Of a stretch of 64,000 nucleotides of DNA, positions 52,320 to 64,000 are shown piece after piece. Below the pieces are notes generated by a model. The model saw only the letters and a program-made list of their open reading frames with translations. It was not told where the DNA came from and did not search any database. The position numbers and the translations under genes are program-made. This DNA comes from Sporothrix humicola. Lineage: Eukaryota > Ascomycota > Sordariomycetes > Ophiostomatales > Ophiostomataceae. Location: positions 930,001 to 994,000 of the forward strand of contig WNYE01000001.1 of assembly GCA_021396245.1 (NCBI GenBank). Direction: 5' to 3'. How positions within the stretch are numbered: position 1 is the first letter of the stretch; each line of letters starts with the position of its first letter.

Positions 52320-55300
52320 ATGCAGCCAACACGGCCTCCACGGGGCCCCGGCAGCTTCTCGCCGCTGCGGCCGCCGTCGCCGTCGTCGCAGGCTTCCACA
52401 TCGCCGTCGGCCGCTCTGGTCGCAGCAACAGCAGCCAGCAATTCGCATTCTCTCTCCCACCCTTCTCACCCTCACTCTCTTTCTCCCACATTTGACCAGC
52501 CCGGCCGAGCAGCTCCGACGCCTCCTACCCGGCCACGGCGCGACTCGCCCGTGACCAGCGACGACAACCCGCGGCTGTCCGCCCTGCCGTCACCCCTCAA
52601 CATTGCAAAAGTGCGCCAGCAGATGGCGGCCTCCAGCTCGAATTTGAGCACGAGTGCAAACACCAGCACCAACACCAACACACCACCCCACAGCAACTTT
52701 TCACGGCCAACACCAGTGACGGCGGCTGTGGCGGCGGCGGCGGCAGCTCGTCAAAACGCAAATGCAAACGCAAACGCAGCAGCGACGGCAGCCGTCTCGG
52801 CAGCTTCTGGAGGAGCAAGAGACGGAAGCGGAGGAGCAGGACTCAACGTATCGGCTGGCGAGACGCTGCGTGCCGTCTCCCCGCTGACACTGCCTACCTC
52901 CAATGACAAGACGTCGTCGAGCACGGCCGGCCCAACCAGCCCGATCAGCTCGTTCAAGCCCTCACACTCGAGGAAACACTCCCAGACGGCCGGTCTCTTT
53001 GACGTTTCGCTGCCCTCGACCAACGGTGGCGGAAGTCTGTCGCAAGTCATCAATGCACAGCAGCAGCAGCAGGGTGGACGACCGTCGTCACGAGGAGGAG
53101 TCAACACGCCTCCTCTGCAGCAGCAGCCGCGCGAGATGAGCGCCAGCCAGATTGCCGCACAAGCAGCAGTGATGCATCACAAACAGAATGTCCAGCAGGG
53201 GCCAAACCAAAGCCAAGGATCAGGTCCAGGACAGGGCTCGGCCATGCTGACGCCTCAGCAGCAGCAGCATCTGCAGCAGGCGCAGCAGTCACAAATGATG
53301 CACCAACAACAACAATATCACGCCCAATATGGACAGACTCCCTCTCTCCAGCAACAACACTCTCTCCAACACCAGCCGACAGGACCGCCACAACACTTGC
53401 TGCAACACTCTCGGCAGCGTTCACAGACGGTCCCTGCACCGGGCGAGTCATACGATGCCATTGCCGCTGCTGGCTCCAACAATAACAAGCGCAGCAGTGG
53501 AGGGCCGCTCGCACCGCCTATTCTCAGTCTGACCGAGGCCAGCGCTCCTCGCGAAAGCGGCTTCGGTAACCAGACCTACCACAACGGTCTACTGGGAAGC
53601 CACACATCGGCTGCCCAGACAGCCGCCAATGTCGTCTTTTCGAGGTCAGGTGCACCCCCATCTCCGAAAATGGCGTCTCCAAACTCGCCAAAGCAGCAGC
53701 AGACGCAGACACACGCACCTTTACCACCCCCGCCACCTCCTCCACCAGTGCCCGAGAAAAAGGCTGAGAAATCAAAGGTCAAGCTCTTCTCGCGGCCCGG
53801 CAAGATCTCCACCAAGGGCGACGCCAAAGAGAAGCCGCTGCCGAGCCCTAGCAAAATGGGCATCTCGTCAGCCTTGGCTTCCTTGCAGCGCGCCAACTTT
53901 AGCACCACCAGCCTCGACTCGTCCAGCCAGTCGTCCTTTTACAACCTGGGCAACTCGTCGGCTGCCACCATCCGGGCGGGGGACAGCGGGCTGGGATTGG
54001 GGCTGGTTGGAACCGGCAGCACGACTCTCGGTGGAGGTGGTGGCAGCAATGGCGGCGGTCTTGGCATGTCCACCGCAGCCTCTTCCTCCTCATTCATTGA
54101 CAAGGAGAGCAACCTCACACCGACCACGAGCAGCGGCAAAGAAGGCAAGGACAAGGAAAAGAAGCACCATTTCCTGTCGCGCCAGAAGCACAAGCTCAAG
54201 GACAAGGACGATTTCCATCTCCCCCTGTCCTCGGCCGCCAGCAACTCGCGGCCCACCGACCCCAATGCGCCGCGCAGTCTTTACAACTTCTCTCTGCCGC
54301 CCAACAGTCCCGGGCCGACGTCAACCACCTTCAAGAGCATGAGCGGTCTGGACTTGCGCCACGGCGGCCGGGCGCTGCGCGACAAGAAGAAGGACAAAGA
54401 AGACAAGGCTGCAGCGGCCGCGGCAGCGGCAGCAGCAGCTAGTGCCGCCAGTATCGCCGCCAACGGCGACTACGTCCGTTCTGCTAGTATCGAGCTGGGC
54501 AGCATGGGTATGGGCGGCGGCGGTGGCAGTGTCCAGGGCGATGTCTGGCCCGGTCCTGGCAGTTACGGGTCCGGCGGCGGCGCTGGTCTGCTGGGCGACT
54601 CGACCGTCGACGCTGCCAAGTACGGCTCCAGCAATCTCAGTTATGATGACGCCTGGCCTTACCTCAAGGCTAAACTGCAAGTCATTTTCGAGGGCGAGGA
54701 CCTGCGCATCCCCGTCGAGCTGCTCAACCGCGTCGTCGTCATGCACATCCAATACTGCATCCAGCGGCGGTCACCCAACATTATCCTGGAAGATTTGAGG
54801 GACCTGCTGACGATGGGCTTCGCATCACTCGACCGCACTCTGCGCAAGACGCCCGAAGACCGCTTGATTCCGGCCCTCGTCGAGCTCTGGATCTTTACGT
54901 TCACAAGCATCCTACCCTACATGCAGGCCGTCTTCTTGCCGCTCGATCTCGAGTTCGCGGGGACGGGCACTCTTCTTACACCCGAACAAGCCCGCGACTT
55001 TTGGGGAGGCGTCACGGCGGCCCCGTCATCGACTACCTCTGCTTCACCCGCCGTCTCGCCCGTCTCGGCTGTTCTGGACGTCCGCCGCCTTGTCCTTGCC
55101 TCCTACCGCGACGTCGTCATTCTGCCGCGCTACGATACCCTCAAACCCATCTTCTCGCGCCTGTCCCTCGAATTCCTACCCCAGTCGCTCGCCACCATGG
55201 CCATGGCCCGCGCCTCACCCTCGTCCATGATGATGAGCAGTGGCGCCAGCATGAGCGGGATGAGCATCGGCGGATCGTCCACCAAACCGATCCCGATCCA

Positions 55301-56078
55301 GCAGCGCCCAGGCCGCTCAAACTCGTCGCTCACGGCCGCTGCCCACAGCTATGGCAGTTTTGGCAGCAGTTTCCAGCAGCAGCAGCAGTATTCGACATCG
55401 CCAAACACAGTCGATGGTCGCCCAAGCACGGCCGTCAGTCTCGATCCAGGCATGAGTTTTACATCCAGTGGGACCACCCTCAACGGGGCCGGTGCTGCCG
55501 CTGCCAACAACAACATTAACAACAACAACAACAACGACTCTGCCAGCGCCAGCGGCAACCGCAGCCGGGCCATTAGCAATGTCTCGTTTGCTAGCAGCAA
55601 CGAGCCGCGCCCGTCGTTTAGCTCGTCGGTCAGCGGCGGCGCGCCTACGTCGAGCGTCCACAACGGCAACACGGGTGTCGGCGGCGGCGTCAGCTTACTG
55701 GGCAGCGTCCGCGAACAAAACGTCGAGGACAGCAAGCAGGTCACGGAAATGGTCGGCCGGATGCTGCAGTGCATGAGCGTTTTGGCCGGGGTCGGCGTGG
55801 CGGGAGATAACTCGGCGACGACATCATCTGCCACCACCGGCGATGGAGATGAAGGCAACCGCCGCGTCGAAGAGCTGAGCCGCCTCCTGAAACTCAACTG
55901 GCTGGGCCGCGGCCGCACAGGACGCAACCGGCGCGGCATGGTCGGTGGACGTGTGAAGCGAGGCGCAGGAGGACTGCCAGCAGTCGGAGGAGGAGGAGTG
56001 CCTCCGGGATCGTCAGGTGGAGGAGGACCGTCTGGAGCACCCGAATCGTTTGCAAGGCAAGGACTCAGTGTGGCCTAG
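52320..56078 (+). CDS. HbrB-domain protein, TORC2 subunit Bit61/Protor-like
   Basis: 1252 aa, no intron. ATG at 52320 follows an acccaccaccATG-type context. The first ~770 residues are low complexity (Pro/Ser, poly-Gln, Asn, Gly, a PPPPPPPP run near the middle, poly-Ala). The HbrB domain spans about 773-970: SNLSYDDAWPYLKAKLQVIF, EDLRIPVELLNRVV, then RLVLASYRDVVILPRYDTL, with a Ser/Thr insert before the last motif. A disordered tail follows, with Asn and Gly repeats and a basic patch (GRGRTGRNRRGMVGG). HbrB was named from hyperbranching Aspergillus mutants, and its yeast relatives Bit61/Bit2 and mammalian Protor bind TORC2, which controls actin polarity and membrane stress signalling. Confidence 0.92.
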   Translation: MQPTRPPRGPGSFSPLRPPSPSSQASTSPSAALVAATAASNSHSLSHPSHPHSLSPTFDQPGRAAPTPPTRPRRDSPVTSDDNPRLSALPSPLNIAKVRQQMAASSSNLSTSANTSTNTNTPPHSNFSRPTPVTAAVAAAAAARQNANANANAAATAAVSAASGGARDGSGGAGLNVSAGETLRAVSPLTLPTSNDKTSSSTAGPTSPISSFKPSHSRKHSQTAGLFDVSLPSTNGGGSLSQVINAQQQQQGGRPSSRGGVNTPPLQQQPREMSASQIAAQAAVMHHKQNVQQGPNQSQGSGPGQGSAMLTPQQQQHLQQAQQSQMMHQQQQYHAQYGQTPSLQQQHSLQHQPTGPPQHLLQHSRQRSQTVPAPGESYDAIAAAGSNNNKRSSGGPLAPPILSLTEASAPRESGFGNQTYHNGLLGSHTSAAQTAANVVFSRSGAPPSPKMASPNSPKQQQTQTHAPLPPPPPPPPVPEKKAEKSKVKLFSRPGKISTKGDAKEKPLPSPSKMGISSALASLQRANFSTTSLDSSSQSSFYNLGNSSAATIRAGDSGLGLGLVGTGSTTLGGGGGSNGGGLGMSTAASSSSFIDKESNLTPTTSSGKEGKDKEKKHHFLSRQKHKLKDKDDFHLPLSSAASNSRPTDPNAPRSLYNFSLPPNSPGPTSTTFKSMSGLDLRHGGRALRDKKKDKEDKAAAAAAAAAAASAASIAANGDYVRSASIELGSMGMGGGGGSVQGDVWPGPGSYGSGGGAGLLGDSTVDAAKYGSSNLSYDDAWPYLKAKLQVIFEGEDLRIPVELLNRVVVMHIQYCIQRRSPNIILEDLRDLLTMGFASLDRTLRKTPEDRLIPALVELWIFTFTSILPYMQAVFLPLDLEFAGTGTLLTPEQARDFWGGVTAAPSSTTSASPAVSPVSAVLDVRRLVLASYRDVVILPRYDTLKPIFSRLSLEFLPQSLATMAMARASPSSMMMSSGASMSGMSIGGSSTKPIPIQQRPGRSNSSLTAAAHSYGSFGSSFQQQQQYSTSPNTVDGRPSTAVSLDPGMSFTSSGTTLNGAGAAAANNNINNNNNNDSASASGNRSRAISNVSFASSNEPRPSFSSSVSGGAPTSSVHNGNTGVGGGVSLLGSVREQNVEDSKQVTEMVGRMLQCMSVLAGVGVAGDNSATTSSATTGDGDEGNRRVEELSRLLKLNWLGRGRTGRNRRGMVGGRVKRGAGGLPAVGGGGVPPGSSGGGGPSGAPESFARQGLSVA

Positions 56079-59000
56079 GGGGCCTTGGGCCTCTTTCGCA
56101 GACGACGCGGGTAGTTCTAGATACGATCTCAGTGTGATCTTGTACAATAGTGAGAATCTTACGATACGACCAACAACATATGAGTGGGCTATCTTTTTAA
56201 ATATCAAAAGGTGTTTGGTGTTTTGTTTGTCTTCTTGTTTGTCTACGTTATCACGGCACGGCACGGTTTGTCATAGCAACTTGTTTGGCAAAATATATTC
56301 CATTATTTCTATTCAAAATATGGGTATGGGTATCTATCGTCGCCTTCTGGTTTTCGACCACCGTAGCCGTCATCGTCGTATCGTAGCGCATTATCGCGTT
56401 CATTGCCTGTGTCTATTGCCAACTGTTAGTAAGCTAGTTTCAAATATAACCAGGCAGACATAAGGCGGCAGCACATCAAGAATTTCTTGATAGTAAAGTA
56501 ATTTTATATGTTCTTGATCAGACATCCAAGGAAGAATTTGCCCTCATATGCATCAACAATAGACATAGGCTCGTCTATTATGCGTTGATACTCAAGTGGA
56601 AACTGCGAATGTAGGAATAATTTTCATCATAAAGAACTAGTGGGGGAAAGTGTTTTGTTTGTGGGGTCGTAGATGTGCTTGCCGTCTGCACTGGTGTCGA
56701 GGAGACCGGGGAGATCGTTGCATGAACTCACATTTTGATATATTATCACGATGGGCAACTAGGAAATAATGCCCATCGTCTTCACGGACCAGCCGTGGTA
56801 ATCCCGTTGTACATCAACATTGAAGACTGTCTTATTGCTGGTCAGCAATGCTCAAGCCTTAAAAGAATAGAGGCATGAGAGGGAAATGATGCAAGATGCA
56901 ATAAAAGGGGCGGCTCAGACGTAACAATACTGGCACGTAACAAGCTGCGCCCCCGTAGGAACGAGCCCGAAAACAGACAAAATTTCTTCATGGGCGATTC
57001 TGTTGGGAAAAGAAGACATGTGTTTTGAAATATCATCATGGCCAAGGGGTGTGCAAGATGCACAGGGTGTGTTGTGTGTGTGGATGGAAAAGTGTAGATG
57101 TCAAAAGACGAATGGAAGAAAAACTCACATTTTGGATCCGACCAGAACCGACAAGCTGCACAGCGAATAATAGGCGCAAAGCAATAGACAACTCGTCCGT
57201 CGCATGCCGAGAAAGTGCTGTGCAGCCGTGATGTCGAGCTCTGGTCGGGGTTTGGTGTTGCTGTCGAAGCAAAACTGAGCAGCAAAAAAAGTTGGGAGAG
57301 AAGAAGGGAAAAGGTGCAGGTTTGGGATGCAGAAAAAAATTTATACCCAGAAGCTGCTCTCGCGCCAAAATAAATTCTGCCGCCCCACACATGCTCGGCC
57401 TGGCGCGTTCGTCTCCTCACCGCCCAGATGGTCCAGGCTCGGCACCGGAAGAATAAACTACCGGAAGCTTCAGAGTCCAGAATTGTGACCCACTTATTTT
57501 GGTCTGGCCAGGCCGTTGCCATCTGGCTTGGAGCGTCGGCCCGCTTGCTGCAGGGCCCAACACACCTTGTTCCCAGCCACCGCGTCAGTCTTCAGTCCTG
57601 AGTCTTCATTTCTTGTTGTTCAAATCGAACTCGCACCTTATTTCGAGGCCCAAAGTGCAAGTTTGACAATTGAGCTATTGGTGAGATCTCTTCTCAATAG
57701 ATGTGTTAGAAGAGATTAAAAAAATCTAGCAAAAGGAAAGAGCACGTGTGTCATACTGTGCAAATAGATATCCTACAAGCCCAGAACACACGCAAACGCG
57801 TCTGCATCGCACAGAATAAAACACTGCCCAGCGTTGCAAATGCACAAACGCGCATCTCGTGTCGACCTTCTCTCCATGTTCATTTCCCGGCTTCTTTTGA
57901 TTTATTCTGGGCCGGCCGCCGGACTGTCGCAAATGTTCCCCGTGGTCGTGGTCAGAAAATTACGACGTATTATCTCACAGTCTGTCATCGAGATGCCGAG
58001 TGCGAGCGGTCGCTCTTTCTCTCTCCACCCCAGTTCGCACCTTCTTTCCTCTTTCCTCCTAACAACACGTCCGTCTCACTAGCTCGGCCTCTGGGTCTTG
58101 CACTTTGCTTCCATTTTCTCTTTCTCTTTTCTCATCAGATACCGGTTTTTACGTTCTTCCGTATGACCTCTCTTTCTTTCCGTAGCTCTTCTTCTCGGTA
58201 ATCCCTCTTCACAGTCTGGTTCTCCGTCTGTTCTCATCCTCTGACAGAAACAAGGCTCTCGCAACCCCTGTTTGTCGCGGATTCCTGCATCCCCCTCACC
58301 TGTCCCGTTTGCTCGCCGATTGCACCTTCCTCTTTACTGCGTCGAAAGTCAAAATGATTCTTTCCCTCCAAAACAGCTCGTGTGGATCCCACCTGCCGTT
58401 GTCGTCGCTTTACTCCGTCCTCTGGCTTTTGCGTGCCTCGTTCTTGCCTCTTCCCCATACTCATGTTACCGCTTTTGATGCCCATTTTCTGCTATTTGCA
58501 CCATCGTAGCTTCCCTGTGCAACCGGTGCCCACTCTGCATTTTCAGATGAGGATATCTCGTAACTGCCTTTAAATTGTAAATTCTGCATATTCAAGCCCA
58601 TTGAGCTTTCCTTCTCTGTCTAGCTCAAGCCTGGTCACTGGGCCCTCGAAATAGTGTATCTGTTCGCGCTCCATTGCTCTTTCCTGTCACCGTTGTTGGC
58701 TCCCAGCTTCGACTTCCCTTTTTGCCTCCCACAGCTGTTGCACTACGGGACGTAAAAGTTTGCTGCTTCGACCCCAATTATCACCTTCCCCCCTTTCCTC
58801 TCCTTTTCCAAATCTTCATTTCTGATTCTTTTCTCTTTTCTCTCCTCTCTCCGCCTCGACATCAGTTCTCATGTTTCCCGTCTCCGTCTACAAAGACGTT
58901 GCCGACCATCTCCCACAGCTCCCACCCCTGCTTGCTTTCTGTTAGTTGCCGCTGATCGGGTCCCCTCCATACCCAAATCGCCACTGTATTTTTTACGCCA

Positions 59001-60390
59001 TCAAATTTCCTAGGCAATATTTGGCCTGGCCTGGCCTGCCCCTGGGCCCAACCTTCTGTTCGCCAGTCATCTCCTGTCTCTCCCCGTTCCCATTTCCCTC
59101 TCACGCTTCTCTTTGTCTCCCGCGCGCCCATCCCCGTCTTCCCGCCGCTCACTCGCACTTCTCCTCTCTTCCTCCACCCATTCTCCCCTAATTCTCCCTC
59201 CAAAACTCTCTTTCAGGACCCTCTTCTACAGCCAAAACTCCTGCTAAACTTCCGTCTTGCGTCCTGAGGGCCCTCTTTCGCGGGCGATCATCGCCTTTTC
59301 CCGACACTTTCTCTCTCGCTATCGCCCAGTCTCCCGCACTTTTCTCCCAGTCTATCTCTTCTTCTCAGCTCCGCCCTTCCCCCTTGCATCCCCTTTCGCT
59401 GAATTCGCTGCTTCTTTTTTGTCGCACGTTTTCTATCCTCTCTATCGCGAGACCCGTCAACTGTCGTCTTTTGCTTCATTTTGCGCTTCCTATTTGGACC
59501 GTGTAAAAGGAAGAGAAAAGCGTTGACGGTCCAGCCGCTCTCGCATTCCCAGCATCCGTTGCAATTAAACCTCTCTATTTTTTTCCTTCTCTTTTGCTGG
59601 GGTAGCGTTCTTCTCTACCGAAGGTCGCGCTGCTCCTTTTCTGCCCTTTGGCTGGCTCTCGACCCCTACCTTTCCTCTTTCTTTCCCCGTTTTCTTCTCT
59701 CACGTTTCGAATCCCGCACCACACAACCACACACTCGCACTCGCACAACTGCCTGTGGCGCGCTTTGGCAGCATTTTTTTTTTTTCTTCTTTTCTTCCAA
59801 CGTCGCCACATTCTTTTCCTTTTCGCAACCAAAAAGGGATTGCTGCGACGACGAAGACGAAGACGACGACAACATTTGCAGTTTGCGTCGACTAACGAAA
59901 AGCCCTCGGGATTCCTGATTCTGAGCGAAGCTGTAAAGCCGCGACACTGAAATTCGGTTTCCACGACACGACCCGCATCCATTTGCCAGCCTCCGCCCCC
60001 GTCTTTTTTCTTCCATCCGAAGCATCTCGACCACTTTTCCTCGTTATTCCATCCGCGCACGTTGGACACTGTCGCTTTCGTGTCGCATACGAATTCGATC
60101 CGATTTTCTACTTGTCCCATCATTTCGCGCACGCTCTTCAGTCTTTCATCACCTCCAAACGACACAACCCCCTTACGACGACGCACCCGCTTGCGATAAG
60201 TCCGACTACGCGCTGCTCCACCCCAATCCCATCGATTTCGCTTCTTCTTGCCGATTATCGTTGCGCTCTCTTCTTCCATCCGACATTGCCTTCGCTTGCC
60301 TTGGATCGTTTCGGGGACGTCTAGGCCGCGCGCGCATAGCTCCTATTTCCAGCTAAACTCTCACACTCTCACATACACACATCAATCAAG
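56079..60390. other. 4.3-kb gene-free region with long pyrimidine-rich leader
   Basis: 56079-57700 is mixed sequence with the HbrB 3' end and a 10-bp inverted repeat at 56748/56770. From about 57880 to 60360 the plus strand is overwhelmingly C+T, with poly-T and TTCTTT tracts right up to the ATG of the LIM-binding gene. It carries many short ORFs but none with a domain. The most likely reading is promoter plus a very long 5' UTR (see findings). A leader intron cannot be excluded. Confidence 0.55.
56748..56779. other. Perfect 10-bp inverted repeat with 12-nt loop
   Basis: acgatgggca at 56748..56757 and its reverse complement tgcccatcgt at 56770..56779. It could form a hairpin in RNA or be a dyad protein site. 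No gene overlaps. Confidence 0.6.
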
Positions 60391-63066
60391 ATGGCGAGCT
60401 TAGGGGGGCCCACCTTCTCACCACACCCAGGCGCAATGCAGCATCCCGGTGTTCCTCAGGGCCATCCTGGCCTCGCTCCCGGCATGGCTCATAACCCGAG
60501 CCAGCCTGGTCCCGGCCAGCCTGGCGCTATCCCGCAGCATCTCGCCGCGCAGATGGGCGTCTCAGGCCCGGGAGGACCCCAGATCAACCCTGCTGCGATG
60601 ATGACTGCCGGAATGCCTCCTGGTGTCGGCGGCCCAGGTGGCCACGGCATCCAGCACATGAACCCTCAGCAGCAGGCGCTTCTCTTCCAACAGCAGCAGC
60701 ACATGAACCAGATGGCCTGTACGTTTTTTTTTTCTTGTTAAATCCAAACGACCAACCTTTTGTCGTGATTTGCTAACAACCCAAAGTGGTCAACCCCCAA
60801 CTCCAAGCACAGCTTCAGCAGCAGAGACTTGCTCAGATGCAGCAGCAGCAACACCAGCGCCAAACGCAGCAGATGATCATGCAGCAGCAGCATTCCGGCA
60901 TGTACAATCCTAACATGATGCAGGCCTCGCAAATGGCTGCGCTGCGGCGGATGGGCCAGGCCTCGCAAGATCCGCGGACCCAGGTATGTTCATATCAAAC
61001 TTGAGACTCGACGTTGAATATTCTGCGTGCACACAATGCAGAACACAAACTAACCGACAACCTTTGCAGGCCATGATCATGCAGCAGAATGCGATCTCAC
61101 AGCAAATGTCTAATCAACAACAACACAACAACCCTAATCAGGTCCAGATCCAGCAGGCGCACCTCGCAGCCATGCAGGCCCAACACGCACAACAAGCTCA
61201 GCAGGCTCAACAAGCTCACCAAGCCCAAGCTATCGCTAATGCCCAGCAGCAAGCACAGCAAGTTCAGGCCGCGCAACAGCAAGCACACCAGCAGCAGCAG
61301 CAGGCGGCCCAGCAGCAGGCTCAGCAACAGGCACAGCAGCAATCACAGCAGCAGGCGCAACAGCAGCATGCTCAGCAGCAAGCACAACAAGCCCAGCAGG
61401 CAGCACAGCAAGGTGGTGGTCCGGGCCAGCCTGGCCAGCCGGGACAGCCAGGCCAACCGCAGCAGCCGCAGCCGCAGCAGCCTGGTATCCAGGGCCAGCC
61501 CGGTCAGCCCGGCCAGCCCGGCCAACCGCAAACACCCCAGCAGGCCGGCCAGCAGCCCGGTGGACCACCTCCGCAAAATGGCGGGCCGCAGAATATGAAC
61601 GTCCAGATGCCCCCGCAAATGGCTGGCCAGCCCCAGCCCCAGCAGCAAGGCCCAGGCGGTCCCCAGCAGCCTCAGCAGATGCAGCAGCAGATGCAGCAGC
61701 ACATTACGCCCCAGATGCAGGCGCAGATGCAGCAACACATGCTTCAACAGAACCCACTCGCGATGCAGCAGGCGCACATGCTCCAGCAGCAGAAGCGTGA
61801 GCCCATTCGGCTTCAGTGCCTGACGCGGCTGTCTCATTTCTACGAAACGCTCGGATCGTTCCCCGGCTCAAAGGGCAAGGAGGACCTACAGTTCTGGATC
61901 GAATTTGTGTCTCGCTTCTTCTCGAATTTGGGCGTCTTCCGCCACTCAATCCAGATCGTCGACGGCGAGGAGAAGACGATGAAGCAGTTCGAAATCCCCT
62001 ACTCGGCTCTGGCACGGTACTTCCACACCTACTTTGAGAGCGGCGTCAAGAAGATGCAGTTTGTCATGGACAAGGGCTTCACGGAGAAGCACATGCAGGG
62101 AGACCGCTTCTGCGTGGAGAACTCCAAGGCCAGCATGGTGCAGTGGTTTGAGGGCAACGCCCACGTGGTCTCGACCGGCTCTGTCCGTGTGCAGTTTGAT
62201 GGCGAGCAAAAGTTTGAGCTCTTTGAGTTCAGCTGCGAGGACCATGAAGAGTTTGTCCCGCGGAAGCAGGTCATCGAGGCCGCCCAGCCTGGCCATAAGT
62301 GGATCAAGGAGTGGCGCAACATCAACTCGACGGACGGCAAGCAGTCCCCTGAGATGAGCAAGAAGGGCAAGGCCAAGCAAATGAAGTCGCCCCAAAGCGC
62401 CCCGCCGGATTTGCAGCTGCCTCACTCGAACGTGAAGGCGAGCGTCGGCATCACCGAGGCCGTGAACCAGTTCCTCGAGGTAGGCCAATACATGACACTA
62501 TAGCAGCTTCGTTGAATTGAGAACTTTTTCATGTAACTGACAATGTTCAGGTTGCCGAAGTCATGGGCCACATGACGCCGCTCTTCAGCTACAGCCACGA
62601 TAACCCGAACCTGACGCCATTCGGTGCCCTCGACCAGTACGTGCACTCCGTCATTAGGGCCACGGGCAACGTCAACGCCAACGGCCAGGTCGCCATGCCT
62701 CAGGGCGGTCCGAGAACCCCTGGCATGGGGCAGTTCCCCATGGGCGCCAGCCCGCACGCCTCGCACCTTCCTGCGCCTGGCTCGCCTCATGTTTCTGGTA
62801 GCCCCGCCGCCGGCGCCATGCAGGCCCCCGCCATGCACCCGTCGCAGAGCCAGCAGGGCACCAACTCCAACGGCCCGAGCGCAAACACGTCGCCCGCCGG
62901 CACCAAGCGCAGACGCCCATCTGGCGTTAAGACCGAAGACGATATCAACGGCGGCCCGACATCTGCACCGACGCCTGCTGGCAACCCGCAAGTTAACGGA
63001 CTCCAGGGTAAGGCCAAGCCGCCAACGCCCCGGATGCAGAAGAAGCAAAAGGTCAACGCATCATAA
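60391..63066 (+). CDS. LIM-domain-binding protein, PtaB/Mfg1/SEUSS-like transcription cofactor
   Basis: Four exons: 60391..60718, 60787..60983, 61070..62479, 62551..63066; 816 aa. Introns are 68, 86 and 71 nt with consensus sites, and all junctions are in phase (QMALVNPQL, RTQAMIMQQ, FLEVAEVMG). The N-terminus is Gly/Pro/Met-rich; about 110-390 is very Gln-rich (QA and QPG repeats); the LIM-binding domain spans about 419-646 (IRLQCLTRLSHFYETLG, QFWIEFVSRFFSNLGVFRH, YFHTYFESGVKKMQFVMD, STGSVRVQFDGEQKFELFEF). After it come VAEVMGHMTPLFSYS, a disordered tail and KRRRPSG and KKQKVN basic patches. Fungal relatives (Aspergillus PtaB, Candida Mfg1, plant SEUSS) lack DNA-binding domains and act with Flo8/SomA-type factors to control adhesion, biofilm, filamentation and conidiation. 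Confidence 0.94.
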
Positions 63067-64000
63067 ATACCCACATACCACACATGGTGCGTTTCCGTCT
63101 AGCTTCGGTGTTGTGTGTACGCTGAATTTCCTGGGTTTCGAGCCTTTCTTGTACTTGTTTTTTTATATCACCCTTTGCACTGTTTATTCCTGGGAATTTT
63201 TCTATTAGGATCTATTGCATTGCATGCTTTGTCTTGCATGGCCTTGCTTCTCCTTTCTTATCCTTTATCCTGCTGTCTGCTTTTTTCTTCTTCCTGTTTT
63301 TCGCGTTCCGGTTCTCGCACTGTTATTGTTTTTTTCTGGTTTTGTCGAGTTCTTTTTACCCCATATTTTCTTCGCGCTGCAAAATGATGGCGGGAACAAA
63401 AAGGTCGGCGTCGGTGTCTCTTTTTTTTTCTTGTGTTACACACAGTATCATCTTATTTTCGGGATCTCTTTTTCGGGTGGGCTTGCATGACTGCTTTTTA
63501 CCTTTTACCTCTAGTTGTTACTTTTATCTTTACCGCTTCACTGTTTATCTTTTACTCGTTATTCGTTACTCTTGCAACACTTGCGGGCCTAGGGCCTCCT
63601 ACCCTTTCATTATCGATTGGGTTGGATAGGGAGGGATGCCTTTGCTGCATTTCTGTCCGCCTGTACGTCGTACTGGTCGGTCCGATGCTGCCCCCATTTC
63701 TTCACATTTCACTTTTCCCCTGTCTGTTTATTTTTTACTTCACTTTTCTTTTCCCCATGGGGTTCATGGCCTATTCCCTCTGCCGTTGCTCTATATTAGT
63801 CGTCCTCATTGCCTTTTCATCGTCTCATCGTTATTCCTCTCAGTCTGTCTAGTTTGAGTGTTCGCTTATCCCGGGTGGCTGGATCTGATTTCTACGCCTT
63901 TTTTATTCACTTTTTGGAAAATTCAAACTCTTCACTTGTTCAAATCATCTTGCCTTTTCCTCGCTCCATGGCTCTGAGTTGTATGATGGGGATTAGCACA
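63067..64000. other. 3' flank of the LIM-binding gene
   Basis: About 0.9 kb, strongly T-rich on the plus strand (long TTTTT and TTTCTT tracts), compatible with a 3' UTR. Overlapping short ORFs rich in Phe/Leu/Ser are artefacts of that composition. No gene is supported before the right edge. Confidence 0.55.

Noticed and set aside
56842..57522. 226-codon minus ORF in the 4.3-kb gap
   Set aside because: No domain, unusual composition, no intron logic; kept only as intergenic DNA.

Overview
The window looks like a chromosome segment of a filamentous ascomycete (Pezizomycotina, most likely a Sordariomycete). Genes are monocistronic on both strands. Introns are mostly 52-90 nt, with GTRNGT donors, CTAAC/CTGAC branch points and CAG/TAG acceptors. 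Coding DNA is GC-rich and intergenic DNA is AT- or CT-rich. The protein set is fungal: Bud6, Ede1, the HOPS subunit Vps11, an HbrB TORC2 subunit, a PtaB/Mfg1-type LIM-binding protein, and fungal STAND/NLR-related families. No tRNA, rRNA, CRISPR array or intact transposon was seen. Genus and species cannot be called from the sequence alone.

Left part (about 1-16 kb): accessory-looking. It holds a 5'-complete, 3'-truncated AcuF-type C2H2 zinc-finger protein (minus strand), a divergent DUF7580-type protein (plus), and an 1833-aa NLR (minus). The NLR has an N-terminal helical region, an acidic linker, NACHT, HEAT repeats and a C-terminal transmembrane tail. These are three neighbours from families tied to fungal self/non-self recognition, and they are the best candidate for an uncharacterised system here. 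Next come a secreted Thr-rich protein with a CBM4/9-like domain, a CmcJ/NvfI-AsaB type oxidoreductase, and a 114-aa protein made of two copies of one unit that I do not recognise.

Middle part (about 16-39 kb): BUD6/AIP3 (polarity and actin nucleation), a TetX-like FAD monooxygenase, a tandem BTB protein, a low-complexity conserved fungal protein, MLH3 (meiotic MutL endonuclease), VPS11 (HOPS/CORVET) and a mitochondrial lipoate-protein ligase.

Right part (about 39-64 kb): alpha-tubulin (5 exons), EDE1 (endocytic EH-domain scaffold), DPH3 (diphthamide/Elongator cofactor), a small predicted GPI-anchored protein, an HbrB-domain TORC2 subunit, and a PtaB/SEUSS-like LIM-binding cofactor behind a very long pyrimidine-rich leader. 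Polarity, endocytic, TORC2 and tubulin genes share growth-related roles, but nothing suggests co-regulation as a cluster; this looks like ordinary core-genome synteny.
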